Origin: Paenibacillus sp. BSR1-1 | Lineage (GTDB): Bacteria; Bacillota; Bacilli; Bacillales; Cytobacillaceae | Length of the DNA stretch: 64,000 nucleotides | NCBI RefSeq assembly: GCF_030403775.1 | Contig: NZ_JAQMWQ010000021.1 | Coordinates: forward strand, 1-64,000 | Direction of reading: 5' to 3' | Shown: one piece after another, positions 34,999-43,940 of the stretch | How positions within the stretch are numbered: position 1 is the first letter of the stretch | How the letters are laid out: each line of letters starts with the position of its first letter | The notes under the pieces: generated by a model | Database searches by the model: none | Seen by the model: only the letters and a program-made list of their open reading frames with translations | What the model was told of the DNA's origin: nothing | Made by a program: the position numbers and the translations under genes

Positions 34999-36327
34999 GT
35001 GAAGGCAATTAGGATAATGTTCATGTTGTTATTTTTATTTAGTAATCTTTTATTTTCCTTTGCAATTCCCTCTCATGCTGAAGAGGTTAAAGGTACACAG
35101 AAAGGGATTCCTGTTCTTTTATATCATCATATTTTAAAACTGAGTGAAAATTCTTCTCCTAATAACACAGCTGTGATTAACTTGGAAAAGTTTGAAGAAC
35201 AAATGAAATATTTGAGTGACCAAGGTTATTACACTGCCTCTATATCTGAATTAGTTTCCTATATGAATGGGGAGAAAACACTTCCGGATAAAACTGTAGT
35301 GATTACTTTTGATGACGGGCATAAAACCAATTATTTATATGCCTATTCTGTTCTTAAAAAGTATGGTTTTAAAGCTGTAAGCTTTTTGATAACAAATCGT
35401 ATCTCTGAATCGCCTGTCCCATTCAATCCAGCGGGCTTGCAGTTCTTAAGCTGGCCTGAGATTAATGAAATGAAGGATGTATTCGAATTTGGCAGTCACA
35501 CACATGGTCTTCATTATACTACTAACGGGATTGCTGCCATATTAATTCAGCCTGAACAAGTTGTCCTGGAAGATTTAGAGACGAGTAGAGACCTATTATC
35601 AACGGATTATTTAGCATATCCTTTTGGTGACTATGATGCTGGTACAATTGAGCTTTTAAAAGCTGCTGGCTATAAATACGCCTTTACGACTATGCCCTGG
35701 AATGTAAAAAGGGGTGATAATCCATTTGAATTAGGTAGGAAATGGGTATCTCCATCTTTTTCTTTATTAGAATTTGACCGCCTGCTTAAGGATGGTTGGA
35801 TGTGGTATGGAAACTACTGGCATTATATTGACGAAAATCGAGTATCGTTGCAAGGCTGGCAAAAAATTGATGGCTACTGGTATTATTTTTCTACGTATGG
35901 AAAAATGCTCACTGGGTGGATAAAATTAGCAGGAAAATCGTATTACCTGGATGAGACGGGAATAATGAAGACCGGCTGGATAAAACAAGGTAACAAATGG
36001 TATTTTCTAAGTGAAAATGGAGTAATGAAAACTGGATGGCTAAATTGGCGCTATAAATGGTATTATCTCGACAGAAGCGGTGTAATGAAGACTGGCTGGT
36101 TAAAAGAGGGGGATAAATGGTATTTCCTTGATAATAATGGAGCAATGAAGATTGGGTGGTTAAAGGAGCGGGATAAATGGTATTATCTCGACAAAAATGG
36201 AGCAATGATATCCGGTTGGTGTTTAATAAATCAAAAGTGGTATTATTTCTATCCAAATGGAAGCATGGCAGCAAATACATCTATTGGAGGCAATAAATTA
36301 GGAAAAGATGGTTCTTGGATAAGGTAG
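34999..36327 (+). CDS. Secreted polysaccharide deacetylase with choline-binding repeats
   Basis: The protein has 442 residues from GTG 34999, 8 nt after GGTGG; an upstream in-frame GTG at 34915 would add 28 polar residues before the signal. A signal peptide (to ~SHAEE) is followed by a NodB-type deacetylase domain (~30-250). It starts GIPVLLYHHIL, has metal/catalytic TFDDG (Asp105-Asp106) and metal-binding GSHTHGLH (His167 region), and ends with AYPFGDYD and YAFTTMPWN. Eight GW...WYY repeats (~260-442) end NTSIGGNKLGKDGSWIR. The family removes acetyl groups from GlcNAc or MurNAc in wall glycans or secondary polymers. The region upstream is unusually AT-rich. Confidence 0.9.
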   Translation: MKAIRIMFMLLFLFSNLLFSFAIPSHAEEVKGTQKGIPVLLYHHILKLSENSSPNNTAVINLEKFEEQMKYLSDQGYYTASISELVSYMNGEKTLPDKTVVITFDDGHKTNYLYAYSVLKKYGFKAVSFLITNRISESPVPFNPAGLQFLSWPEINEMKDVFEFGSHTHGLHYTTNGIAAILIQPEQVVLEDLETSRDLLSTDYLAYPFGDYDAGTIELLKAAGYKYAFTTMPWNVKRGDNPFELGRKWVSPSFSLLEFDRLLKDGWMWYGNYWHYIDENRVSLQGWQKIDGYWYYFSTYGKMLTGWIKLAGKSYYLDETGIMKTGWIKQGNKWYFLSENGVMKTGWLNWRYKWYYLDRSGVMKTGWLKEGDKWYFLDNNGAMKIGWLKERDKWYYLDKNGAMISGWCLINQKWYYFYPNGSMAANTSIGGNKLGKDGSWIR

Positions 36328-36330
36328 GTA

Positions 36331-36372
36331 AGAAATGGGAAGATACAAAGTGTCTTCCCATTTCTATCTTTT
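36331..36372 (+). terminator. Terminator of the deacetylase gene
   Basis: A 13-bp stem AGAAATGGGAAGA / TCTTCCCATTTCT is followed by ATCTTTTT. Confidence 0.85.
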
Positions 36373-36481
36373 TATCATTATTATTTTATCCTTGTAATCA
36401 CTCTATCATTGTTATAAAATCCTCTCTAGTGAATAGTTATATATTGGAATATTGAAATAAAGTAGAATTGGAGAGTTTCCT

Positions 36482-38389
36482 TTGAAATCTATGCATCTTA
36501 TTTTGTTATTTTTGTTCAGTTTACTTACTTGTGCTATTCCATTAAATTCGGCTAATGCGGATGAACTTCCTCCAAGTAACGAGCCCTTGCTGCAATTCCC
36601 GGTAATCAGCGATATTCATATTGGAAATGACCTCCAAAAGGATCTATTTACGAAGGCGTTAAGTGATCTGCGAAAGGTTGCTCCTGATTATCAAGCCATT
36701 GTAATGGTGGGGGATATTACAAATAACGGTACTGAACAAGATTATGATAATTTTAACCTGATCCTAAATTCTAATATCAACCCGAGTGCCGAAAAAGTCA
36801 TTTCAATGGGGAACCATGAATATTTTGAAGGGGTCTTTTCCGGGGGAGAATGGAACAAAGACGACTATATAAATAGGTTTGTAGATAAGACCGGAATGCC
36901 TGGCCTTTACTATGATAGTTGGATCAATGGGTATCATTTTATTACCCTTGGGGGAGAAGGGTTTCCAAGTCAATATGACCATGACCATGCCAATATTTCG
37001 GATGAACAATTTAGATGGCTAGAAAGAACACTAGCAAAAGGAGCGAATCTAGCACAGCCCATATTTGTCTTTTTGCATCAAGCAATCGATCATACAGTGT
37101 ATGGCAGTGATGACTGGGGTGCTGGATTTAAGGATAGTAGGCTGATGGAGATATTAAAACGATATCCTCAGGCCATCTTGTTTTCAGGACACTCCCATTA
37201 CTTATTAAATCATCCAAGAACGATATACCAGGACGGGTTTACCATGGTGAATACTGGTTCAGTTGCCTATGCCTTTTCTGATTTTGGTGCCCATAGGTTA
37301 TCACAGGGGCTCCTGGTGAAGGTATATCCAGACAGAGTCGAGATTAAAGCAAGGGAGTTTACGGATCATACATGGATTCAATCATTTACGGTTCCCATTC
37401 CTTTTCAAAAAACTTATGAGGATGAAGAAAAACCATTTTTCGCCGAAAGTTCAGCGGTAAGGGTGGAGAAAAATATAAATGGGGATTCTGTCACCCTTTC
37501 GTGGGATGCCGCTATCGATAATACCTTGGTTGACAGATATCTGATTAAACATAATGGCAAAGTCATTTATACCAAATATATGAAGTTTTGGGAAACTGGT
37601 ACCCCAGAGGCAAAGGTAACGTTGGAGATCCCGAAATTGACTCCAGAGACGGCATATAACCTGGAAATAACCGCGGTAGATGCTTGGAAAAATGAATCCG
37701 AAACAGGACTATCTGTGTCCTTTAACACTCCTAAATTATTTGGGTGGAAATTAGAGGAAGGAAAATGGCACTTTTATAAAGAAGGGCTACTTGTCACTGG
37801 ATGGCAAATTATAGATGGAAAATGGTATTTCTTCTCAACAGATGGGTATATGGCTACAGGTTGGATTACATCAGGAAATAAAAAGTATTATTTGAATGCT
37901 GACGGTGCGATGCAAATTGGCTGGAAGGAAATTGACGGGAAGTTTTACTATTTCAATATTGACGGAAGTGTCCGTGTTGGCTGGTTACTCGATCGTGGAA
38001 ATTGGTACTATCTAAAATCTGAGGGCATGGTAACAGGTTGGCTGCTTGACAAGAATAACTGGTACTACTTTTCTGACCTGGGCATGATGAAAAAAGGCTG
38101 GATACAAGTAACTGGAAAATGGTACTATTTTGAAAGCAGCGGAGCGATGAAGACTGGCTGGGTGCAATTAAATGAAAAATGGTACTTTTTGGATATAGAA
38201 GGTGTTATGAAAACCGGATGGCTTCTTTTCAAGGACGATTGGTATTATCTGCAGTCCAATGGAGCAATGAAAACGGGCTGGTTAAATGAAACTGGCAAAT
38301 GGTATTTCTTTAAAGCTGACGGTACGATGGCAAAGAACACAAAAATTCAAAGGTATGTCTTTGATAAGAATGGAGTATGGATAAAATAA
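36482..38389 (+). CDS. Secreted calcineurin-like metallophosphatase with Fn3 and choline-binding repeats
   Basis: The protein has 635 residues from a TTG, spaced from GGAGAG. A signal peptide (to ~SANA) is followed by a calcineurin-type phosphoesterase domain (~38-300) with ISDIHIGN, VGDITNNG, MGNHEYFEG, FLHQAIDHT and FSGHSHY as metal ligands. A fibronectin type III-like domain (~325-415: VTLSWDAAIDNT) and about ten GW...WYY repeats (~418-635) follow, ending NTKIQRYVFDKNGVWIK. It belongs to the same subfamily as the protein at 46399. The substrate is unknown. A wall phosphodiester such as a teichoic acid or phosphocholine ester is possible given the context, but nucleotides are equally compatible with the fold. 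Confidence 0.88.
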   Translation: MKSMHLILLFLFSLLTCAIPLNSANADELPPSNEPLLQFPVISDIHIGNDLQKDLFTKALSDLRKVAPDYQAIVMVGDITNNGTEQDYDNFNLILNSNINPSAEKVISMGNHEYFEGVFSGGEWNKDDYINRFVDKTGMPGLYYDSWINGYHFITLGGEGFPSQYDHDHANISDEQFRWLERTLAKGANLAQPIFVFLHQAIDHTVYGSDDWGAGFKDSRLMEILKRYPQAILFSGHSHYLLNHPRTIYQDGFTMVNTGSVAYAFSDFGAHRLSQGLLVKVYPDRVEIKAREFTDHTWIQSFTVPIPFQKTYEDEEKPFFAESSAVRVEKNINGDSVTLSWDAAIDNTLVDRYLIKHNGKVIYTKYMKFWETGTPEAKVTLEIPKLTPETAYNLEITAVDAWKNESETGLSVSFNTPKLFGWKLEEGKWHFYKEGLLVTGWQIIDGKWYFFSTDGYMATGWITSGNKKYYLNADGAMQIGWKEIDGKFYYFNIDGSVRVGWLLDRGNWYYLKSEGMVTGWLLDKNNWYYFSDLGMMKKGWIQVTGKWYYFESSGAMKTGWVQLNEKWYFLDIEGVMKTGWLLFKDDWYYLQSNGAMKTGWLNETGKWYFFKADGTMAKNTKIQRYVFDKNGVWIK

Positions 38390-38475
38390 ATAGGCCGTTT
38401 TAATCTTGGCTGTTGATTTCCACTCCACATAGGTACAAAACCATCATTGACCTTTAACATAGCAAAAAAATAAAT

Positions 38476-38508
38476 AAAAAGAGGGTATCCCCTAGATACC
38501 CTCTTTTA
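38476..38508. terminator. Bidirectional terminator between metallophosphatase and flippase genes
   Basis: A 13-14 bp stem AAAAGAGGGTATC / GATACCCTCTTTT with a 5-nt loop has T or A tracts on both sides. It serves two convergent genes. Confidence 0.9.
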
Positions 38509-38513
38509 GTATA

Positions 38514-39980
38514 TTATGACTTTGCCGGCCTTCCGAAACGGCCTTTTATCTTATTAAGAAACATGAAAAGAACTTCGTCTTTTGTGAGAAACAAAATGGC
38601 CACATAAACTCCTATACAAACAATCACCGTTACTAAAAATAATGGAATGTAATGAGAAATGACCATTTGTAATAGATAGTGAATTGGGATGAAAATTAAC
38701 GAATAAAAGAAGTATTTTATTTTTGTAATACTAAATATAGAAAAATTCACCTTTAAATATTTTTTGATAAAGATATATTCCATTCCCAATAATAGAAAAT
38801 TCGATATCGCTGTAGTCAAAATGGCTGTTGTTGGATTGAAAATCTTCAATTGAATCAATGAAATATTAAAAATAAGGTTTAGAATCCCACAAATAAATAC
38901 TAATCTAACCAGGATATTTTCCCTTTTCTTAACATAAATAACCTGATTCGATAAAATCGACTCAATCCCAACTGAGATCATATAAATCGCAAAAATCTTA
39001 AGGGGCGTCTGGGCACTGATGTATTTATGTCCTCCATATAGTAGAATTCCAGCATCTGCGGTGACGAAAAGACCAATCGATGCAGGAAATAAGAAGGCAA
39101 AATAGACCTTAGAAATATTGTTTAACAGTTTGACATAAGAGTCTTCGTCTTCATTTCCAGTTAAATAAGATAATCTTGGAATCGTGACTTGTATAATACT
39201 GAGCATTAACGTATTGATGATACCCATAATCTGCTGGGCCATAACATAGTAGGAAACGGTCGCTTCATTGATGAATGACCCAAGCATAAAGCGGTCAAGC
39301 TGATTATATAAAATATTGGCGTTGGAAAAAAAGACAACTAATAAAAGAGGCTTAATATGTTTTTTAATACTGATATTGCTAAAATCAAGTTTAATTTTCC
39401 TTTTAATGTAAATGAAACTGACGATATTATTAAGAAAAGTGGTTAAAATTAACAGAAAAGCATAGGTCTTATAGTCATGGGAGGTTTTTACAAGGGTAAA
39501 CAATAATGAAATATAAACAATCTTTATCAAGATGGTTTTAAGTGTGATAAAGTTGTACTTTTCACTTGCTTCATTTACCCACTCGACATAAAAAATGTTC
39601 CCGATAAGGTTGACTGCATAAATCATTAATACCGGGAAAATTGCCCGGTCACTATATCCAATATAGCAAAATACCAGATACACTATCAAAGATAAAATGC
39701 TTGTTCCTATGCTAATCGTCAGCATACTTGTAAAGAATTGGTTAACCTTTTTCTGGTCAGTCTTGATTCGACTCATTTCTCTCAAGCCATAATTGTAAAC
39801 TCCAAAAACGGCAAATATAAAAAAGTAGTTAAAAATTGTTTCGGAAAGCTGTACCTTTCCGATGGAAGTCGCCCCTAGAGTTCGATAAACATAGGGCCCC
39901 ACTAATATGGGGATAACGATATTAAACACGTTCAATAACATTTTATAGATAATGTTTTTAATTAAAGAAGTTTTTTGCAT
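38514..39980 (-). CDS. Wzx/TacF-type polysaccharide flippase
   Basis: The protein has 488 residues and about 14 hydrophobic segments of the MOP/MATE polysaccharide-export family. Typical features are the N-terminal VGPYVYRTLGATSIGK, the SETIFNYFFIFAVFGVYNYG segment and a DRFMLGSF motif near residue 230. It would flip undecaprenyl-linked oligosaccharide units across the membrane. It lies directly downstream of licD on the same strand with a 53-nt gap, so the two are likely co-transcribed. In pneumococcus the flippase TacF is next to licD1 and licD2 and prefers choline-decorated units; that parallel is inference from gene order. The ribosome binding site before ATG is weak, which fits translation downstream in an operon. 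Confidence 0.88.
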   Translation of the reverse strand: MQKTSLIKNIIYKMLLNVFNIVIPILVGPYVYRTLGATSIGKVQLSETIFNYFFIFAVFGVYNYGLREMSRIKTDQKKVNQFFTSMLTISIGTSILSLIVYLVFCYIGYSDRAIFPVLMIYAVNLIGNIFYVEWVNEASEKYNFITLKTILIKIVYISLLFTLVKTSHDYKTYAFLLILTTFLNNIVSFIYIKRKIKLDFSNISIKKHIKPLLLVVFFSNANILYNQLDRFMLGSFINEATVSYYVMAQQIMGIINTLMLSIIQVTIPRLSYLTGNEDEDSYVKLLNNISKVYFAFLFPASIGLFVTADAGILLYGGHKYISAQTPLKIFAIYMISVGIESILSNQVIYVKKRENILVRLVFICGILNLIFNISLIQLKIFNPTTAILTTAISNFLLLGMEYIFIKKYLKVNFSIFSITKIKYFFYSLIFIPIHYLLQMVISHYIPLFLVTVIVCIGVYVAILFLTKDEVLFMFLNKIKGRFGRPAKS

Positions 39981-40033
39981 AAAACACCAGCTTGCCCTTT
40001 CTCCTATAAAGAATGCATAAAATAGGAATAAAA

Positions 40034-40810
40034 TTATTCTTTAATTAAGGTAAGATTTGTCATATGGCTTTGCCGTTTGTGTTCCTCTGGAATCTCCATA
40101 TAATCTTCCCCATAAAGAGTTGTTAAGTAATGTTTAGGGTTCGCGGGCACTTTAAACCGCTCATTTTCAAAAATTCCTTCTTTCAAAGGGAAAATATCGT
40201 GAATATTATAATACGCCCATCCAAAATAAGGTGTTTCAATCCCATAGGTCACATAGTCCGACTTAGGGTTAATTTGTGAATAAACATCTTGTAATTGAAG
40301 TTTGTTGATGACTCTTCGTAGCTTATTTTTCATATTATTTGCCTCTGAAGGATATTTAATGCTGGCAATCCGATGGACAATTTTCTCCTTCATTGACATT
40401 TTATTTGGTGCGTTAACGAAATCATATGGAAAAATATCGATTGAAATGCCCCGCCGTTTGATCCCATGCCAATCAATCCAATCAAAATCTTCAAGATAAA
40501 GAATCTTCAACCAATTGTGCTTTCCATGTGTATGTACGGTTTCTGTTTCCAACTTGAATTTTTTTGGTAGCTTCGATTCGACCACCTTTTTAAATCTGGT
40601 ATAATCCTTTCTCAGCATACCAATATCGGCATCATCATCCCATGGGATAAATCCTTTATGCCTTTCAGATCCAAGTAATGTGCCATCCGTTATCCAATAC
40701 GGAATCTCTTCCGTTTTACAAATATTATCAACTACTAGCAACATTTCTAGCATAGTGATTTGGGCACGTCTTAAAGGGCTATTTTGTTCTTTGTCTATAG
40801 CCAATTTCAT
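40034..40810 (-). CDS. licD: LicD family phosphocholine transferase
   Basis: The protein has 258 residues. ATG follows AGGAGGGG on the minus strand. The LicD core is clear: YWITDGTLLGSERH (from residue 38) runs into KGFIPWDDDADIG (52-64) with acidic residues 58-62 as the metal-binding/catalytic site, then DWHGIKRRGISIDIFPYDF and a C-terminal YGEDYMEIP. LicD enzymes transfer phosphocholine from CDP-choline to sugars of teichoic acids or LPS. This supplies the final step for the licB/licC operon located 14 kb upstream. It is followed by a flippase gene. Members can use phosphoethanolamine or ribitol-phosphate donors instead; the presence of LicC favours phosphocholine. Confidence 0.92.
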   Translation of the reverse strand: MKLAIDKEQNSPLRRAQITMLEMLLVVDNICKTEEIPYWITDGTLLGSERHKGFIPWDDDADIGMLRKDYTRFKKVVESKLPKKFKLETETVHTHGKHNWLKILYLEDFDWIDWHGIKRRGISIDIFPYDFVNAPNKMSMKEKIVHRIASIKYPSEANNMKNKLRRVINKLQLQDVYSQINPKSDYVTYGIETPYFGWAYYNIHDIFPLKEGIFENERFKVPANPKHYLTTLYGEDYMEIPEEHKRQSHMTNLTLIKE

Positions 40811-41083
40811 TCCCCTCCTGTTTCCAAACCATCAGGTAATGGCTTTAACTCCTAGCAGTTAATTTTACACAAATCGGGCATGCAAATCAACCAGTATCCC
40901 CGATACCCTAGGAGTGGCTCAAAAGGGTGATGGGATAAAACTGGACATGAGTATTCTATTACCATATTCATACATTTACGAAAAAGCAACAGTAGTGTAT
41001 CCTATCTTTATAGAGAATAATATTAGTGAGTTAATATAGAAAACCAATTACTCATCATGAAAAAATAAAAGGTGATACTATGT

Positions 41084-41287
41084 GGAGGAAAAGGAACGGA
41101 GCCATTCTCTCCTTTTCTATTACAGCGTTAAAAGTTTATAACAAACGATCAATATACAAGAACGGAATCATTCGATGAACATGAGATTCGTGTAAAATTG
41201 CCAGATAAAAACGAACAAATGAAAATTGTTGTAAAAGTGGTAGATTCTAATTTCAAGATCTTTCCCAAAGCAACACATTTGAGGTAG
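41084..41287 (+). pseudogene. Possible remnant of a small gene (frameshifted)
   Basis: Two overlapping frames read EEKERSHSLLFYYSVKS and, after an apparent one-base loss near 41130, ITNDQYTRTESFDEHEIRV and onward to a TAG at 41285. The second part has protein-like alternation (VKLPDKNEQMKIVVKV). A terminator lies 12 nt after the stop. No family is recognised, and chance is a real alternative. Confidence 0.25.
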
Positions 41288-41298
41288 AAAAATAACTA

Positions 41299-41338
41299 AA
41301 AAAACCTGGGATTTCTCTGAAAAACCTAGGTTTTTTCT
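41299..41338 (+). terminator. Terminator-like hairpin upstream of the polymerase gene
   Basis: Stem AAAAAACCTGGG / CCTAGGTTTTTT (one G-U pair) is followed by TCTTG. No intact gene precedes it on the plus strand. Confidence 0.65.
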
Positions 41339-41375
41339 TGTTGAAATAACACAAAATACCAAAAGGCAGTTTTTA

Positions 41376-41405
41376 TTAGATTTCTTCGCATCACCTTGAT
41401 ATACT
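41376..41405 (+). promoter_or_regulatory. Promoter of the Wzy-like polymerase gene
   Basis: TTAGAT (41376-41381), an 18-nt spacer and an extended -10 TGATATACT (41397-41405) lie ~40 nt before the GTG start. Confidence 0.5.
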
Positions 41406-41443
41406 AATAAAATGAAAAAAAGATGAAAAGGAAGTAAAAGGGC

Positions 41444-42826
41444 GTGTACGGATTGAATTTAAGTTTAGAAAAAAGGAATTTTATGGAACGGATGTTGATT
41501 ATCTTTATTGCCTTGCAGCCAATATTGGATTTGCTGACAAGTTTTTCGTTGCATTATTTAAAAAGCAGCTTAACGGTTGGTTTGATTACCCGAACCCTGA
41601 TGTTTGGCATTACAGCTATTTATATTACTTATTCAGCTATTAAATATAGACAAATAAAGATTCTCGTTTATTTTCTATTTTTAGCACTTGTCTTAATATT
41701 GAACTTATTTATTGGTCATCAATTAAAATCAACTTTTAATTTAGTCGAAGAAATAAAATATATCACAAAAACTGTTTATTTCATTCTCATGCTTTTCTCC
41801 TATTATTTTGTTTGGGAATATATCAAAAATAAACAAACCGATGTCCTTTTAAACAAAATTGTGGTAGGGATGCTGATTGTCGGGATCGTCATGATTGTTT
41901 CCTTGTTAACCGGTACGGCCATTAAAAGTTATACGTACGGTTTTGGATCAAAAGGATGGTTTTCGTCGGGAAATGAAATTAGTGCAATTATGGCGATATG
42001 TTCACCATTGGTGATTATTTACTCTTTCAATCATACCAATTCGTGGAAAGACTTTTATTACTGGATTCCGACGTTATTGTTGCTCACTTCATCATTAATT
42101 GTTGGAACAAAAGTAGGGATGATTTCTGCATTTTTCTTCATTATTGTTACGATAGTGATTCTATTAGCTCAGTTATTCTTAAAGTCTAAATACAATAGAA
42201 GAAAATTAATCGTAAATATGCTTATATCCGTTTTTGTATTGGCATCAATTGGAACGTTGTCGCAAAATACAGGGGCTGTGAGTAATATCAAACAAAACAG
42301 CCAACGACTGGAAGCAAAACAACAGGCTGAGGAAGAAATGGATGCCGGGACTGATACCGGTAATGAACAAGCAGACACGACCCAGCAGACCGTAAAAACA
42401 AATAAAATCATTAGACTTCTTTTAAGCAGCCGGGATATTTTCTTAGTGGCAAAGAATAATGAGTTCAAACAAGCGAGTCTCGGACAAAAATTATTTGGCC
42501 TAGGCTACTCCACCACAAATGAAAAGGGTCATACTAAAATGATTGAGATGGACTTTTTTGATTTGTTCTACTCCTTTGGCATTGTCGGATTTCTTGTGTA
42601 CATCATCCCGATTCTTTACTTCTTGTACTCATTTTTCCTAGCATTGCTTAGGAATGGTCGCGCCTTTTTCAACTTTGATAATATCTTGATGTTCTTAGGC
42701 CTTGTCATCGGAATGGGGATTTCAGTAGTGGCAGGACATGTATTTTCCGCTCCGGCTGTCAGCATATATGTTGCTATCATCATGGTTTATCTCTATCGGA
42801 ATAATCAAACCAAAATGATCAATTAA
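41444..42826 (+). CDS. O-antigen ligase / Wzy-like polymerase membrane protein
   Basis: The protein has 460 residues with about eleven hydrophobic segments. A large polar extracytoplasmic loop (~280-345, rich in Q, E, K and T) lies before the last membrane segments, the usual layout of Wzy polymerases and WaaL ligases. The loop is followed by GLGYSTTNEKGHTKMIEMDFFDLFYSFGIVG, split over residues ~355-385, where the H..E.DF..L...G pattern is typical of O-antigen ligase family proteins. It would polymerise or transfer undecaprenyl-linked repeats outside the membrane. I kept the GTG start because GGAAG lies ~10 nt upstream. The nearby flippase and LicD suggest it acts on the same glycan. Confidence 0.8.
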   Translation: MYGLNLSLEKRNFMERMLIIFIALQPILDLLTSFSLHYLKSSLTVGLITRTLMFGITAIYITYSAIKYRQIKILVYFLFLALVLILNLFIGHQLKSTFNLVEEIKYITKTVYFILMLFSYYFVWEYIKNKQTDVLLNKIVVGMLIVGIVMIVSLLTGTAIKSYTYGFGSKGWFSSGNEISAIMAICSPLVIIYSFNHTNSWKDFYYWIPTLLLLTSSLIVGTKVGMISAFFFIIVTIVILLAQLFLKSKYNRRKLIVNMLISVFVLASIGTLSQNTGAVSNIKQNSQRLEAKQQAEEEMDAGTDTGNEQADTTQQTVKTNKIIRLLLSSRDIFLVAKNNEFKQASLGQKLFGLGYSTTNEKGHTKMIEMDFFDLFYSFGIVGFLVYIIPILYFLYSFFLALLRNGRAFFNFDNILMFLGLVIGMGISVVAGHVFSAPAVSIYVAIIMVYLYRNNQTKMIN

Positions 42827-42836
42827 TCGGAAGAGA

Positions 42837-42868
42837 GGTTTGCAGAATAAGTCTGCAGGCTTTTTTTC
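42837..42868 (+). terminator. Terminator of the Wzy-like gene
   Basis: Stem GGTTTGCAGA / TCTGCAGGCT (G-U tolerant) is followed by TTTTTTTC. Confidence 0.75.
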
Positions 42869-43043
42869 ATTGCTTGTCTAACATTTTATGTTATGAAATA
42901 ATATATCGGAGGAAAATTTTTTACATATAGGCTGTATTTTAGGTTAAGTTGGATTTTGTAGCTATGTGGAGCGGAACTTCAACAGCGAAATTTAGCACAG
43001 CCTACACATAAAAGCGATTACGTTTGAAAAGGAGATTTCTCAA

Positions 43044-43928
43044 ATGAGAAAAGTTAAAAAAGCGATCATTCCGGCTGCAGGTTTAGGGACACGTTTTTTG
43101 CCGGCAACGAAGGCGATGCCAAAGGAAATGCTCCCAATTGTGGATAAGCCGACCATTCAATATATTGTAGAAGAGGCCATTGCATCGGGCATTGAAGATA
43201 TTATTATTGTTACGGGTAAAGGAAAAAGAGCGATTGAAGATCATTTTGATCATGCTTTTGAATTAGAACAAACGTTGTTCGAAAAGGAAAAGTTTGAGTT
43301 GTTGGAAAAAGTGCAAGCTTCTGCAAATTTAGTGGATATTCATTACATCCGCCAAAAGGAGCCGCGTGGACTTGGTCATGCCGTCTGGTGTGCTCGTAAT
43401 TTTATTGGCAATGAGCCATTTGCCGTATTGTTAGGTGATGACATTGTTCAAGCTGAAACGCCTTGCCTCCGCCAGCTTATTGATGAATATGAAAGAACTC
43501 TTTCCTCTGTCATTGGGGTAATGAAAGTCGCTGAAACCGAAACACACCGCTATGGGGTCATTGATCCATTGGCACAGTTTGAAAGAAGATATCAAGTCCG
43601 ACAGTTTGTTGAAAAACCAAAGCCAGGGACTGCCCCATCCAACCTCGCCATTATTGGAAGGTATATTTTAACGCCTGAAATTTTCATGTTTCTTGATAGA
43701 CAAGAAGTTGGGGCAGGTGGAGAAATCCAATTAACAGATGCAATTCAAAAGCTTAATGAAATTCAACGGGTTTTTGCCTATGAGTTTGAAGGTAAAAGAT
43801 ATGACGTTGGAGAGAAGTCAGGCTTTATCGAAACAACGATTGAATTTGCGCTGCAAAATGATGAAATCAAAAATGGTCTGCTTGAGTTTATGGCTGAGAA
43901 GTTAAAAGAACATCGTCTATTAGAGTAA
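43044..43928 (+). CDS. gtaB: UTP-glucose-1-phosphate uridylyltransferase
   Basis: The protein has 294 residues, the normal GtaB/GalU length. It has the nucleotide-binding signature KAIIPAAGLGTRFLPATKAMPKEMLP, given here as the two halves AAGLGTRFLPATKA and MPKEMLPIVDKPTIQ. Also present are the catalytic/sugar site GLGHAVWCAR, LLGDDIV, the VEKPKPG motif and AGGEIQLTDAI. It makes UDP-glucose for glycan and teichoic acid synthesis in the cytoplasm. AAAAGGAG lies 9 nt before ATG. The next gene, a glycosyltransferase, starts 12 nt after its stop, so the pair forms an operon ending at the terminator near 45040. Confidence 0.95.
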   Translation: MRKVKKAIIPAAGLGTRFLPATKAMPKEMLPIVDKPTIQYIVEEAIASGIEDIIIVTGKGKRAIEDHFDHAFELEQTLFEKEKFELLEKVQASANLVDIHYIRQKEPRGLGHAVWCARNFIGNEPFAVLLGDDIVQAETPCLRQLIDEYERTLSSVIGVMKVAETETHRYGVIDPLAQFERRYQVRQFVEKPKPGTAPSNLAIIGRYILTPEIFMFLDRQEVGAGGEIQLTDAIQKLNEIQRVFAYEFEGKRYDVGEKSGFIETTIEFALQNDEIKNGLLEFMAEKLKEHRLLE

Positions 43929-43940
43929 AGGGGTAAAGAA

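Larger units (their letters stand above)
40811..41443. other. 633-bp intergenic region between divergent licD and polymerase genes
   Basis: The region holds the licD ribosome binding site at its left edge, a possible decayed reading frame (41084-41287), a terminator hairpin (41299-41338) and an extended -10 promoter (41376-41405) for the gene at 41444. Nothing else is recognisable. Confidence 0.5.
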
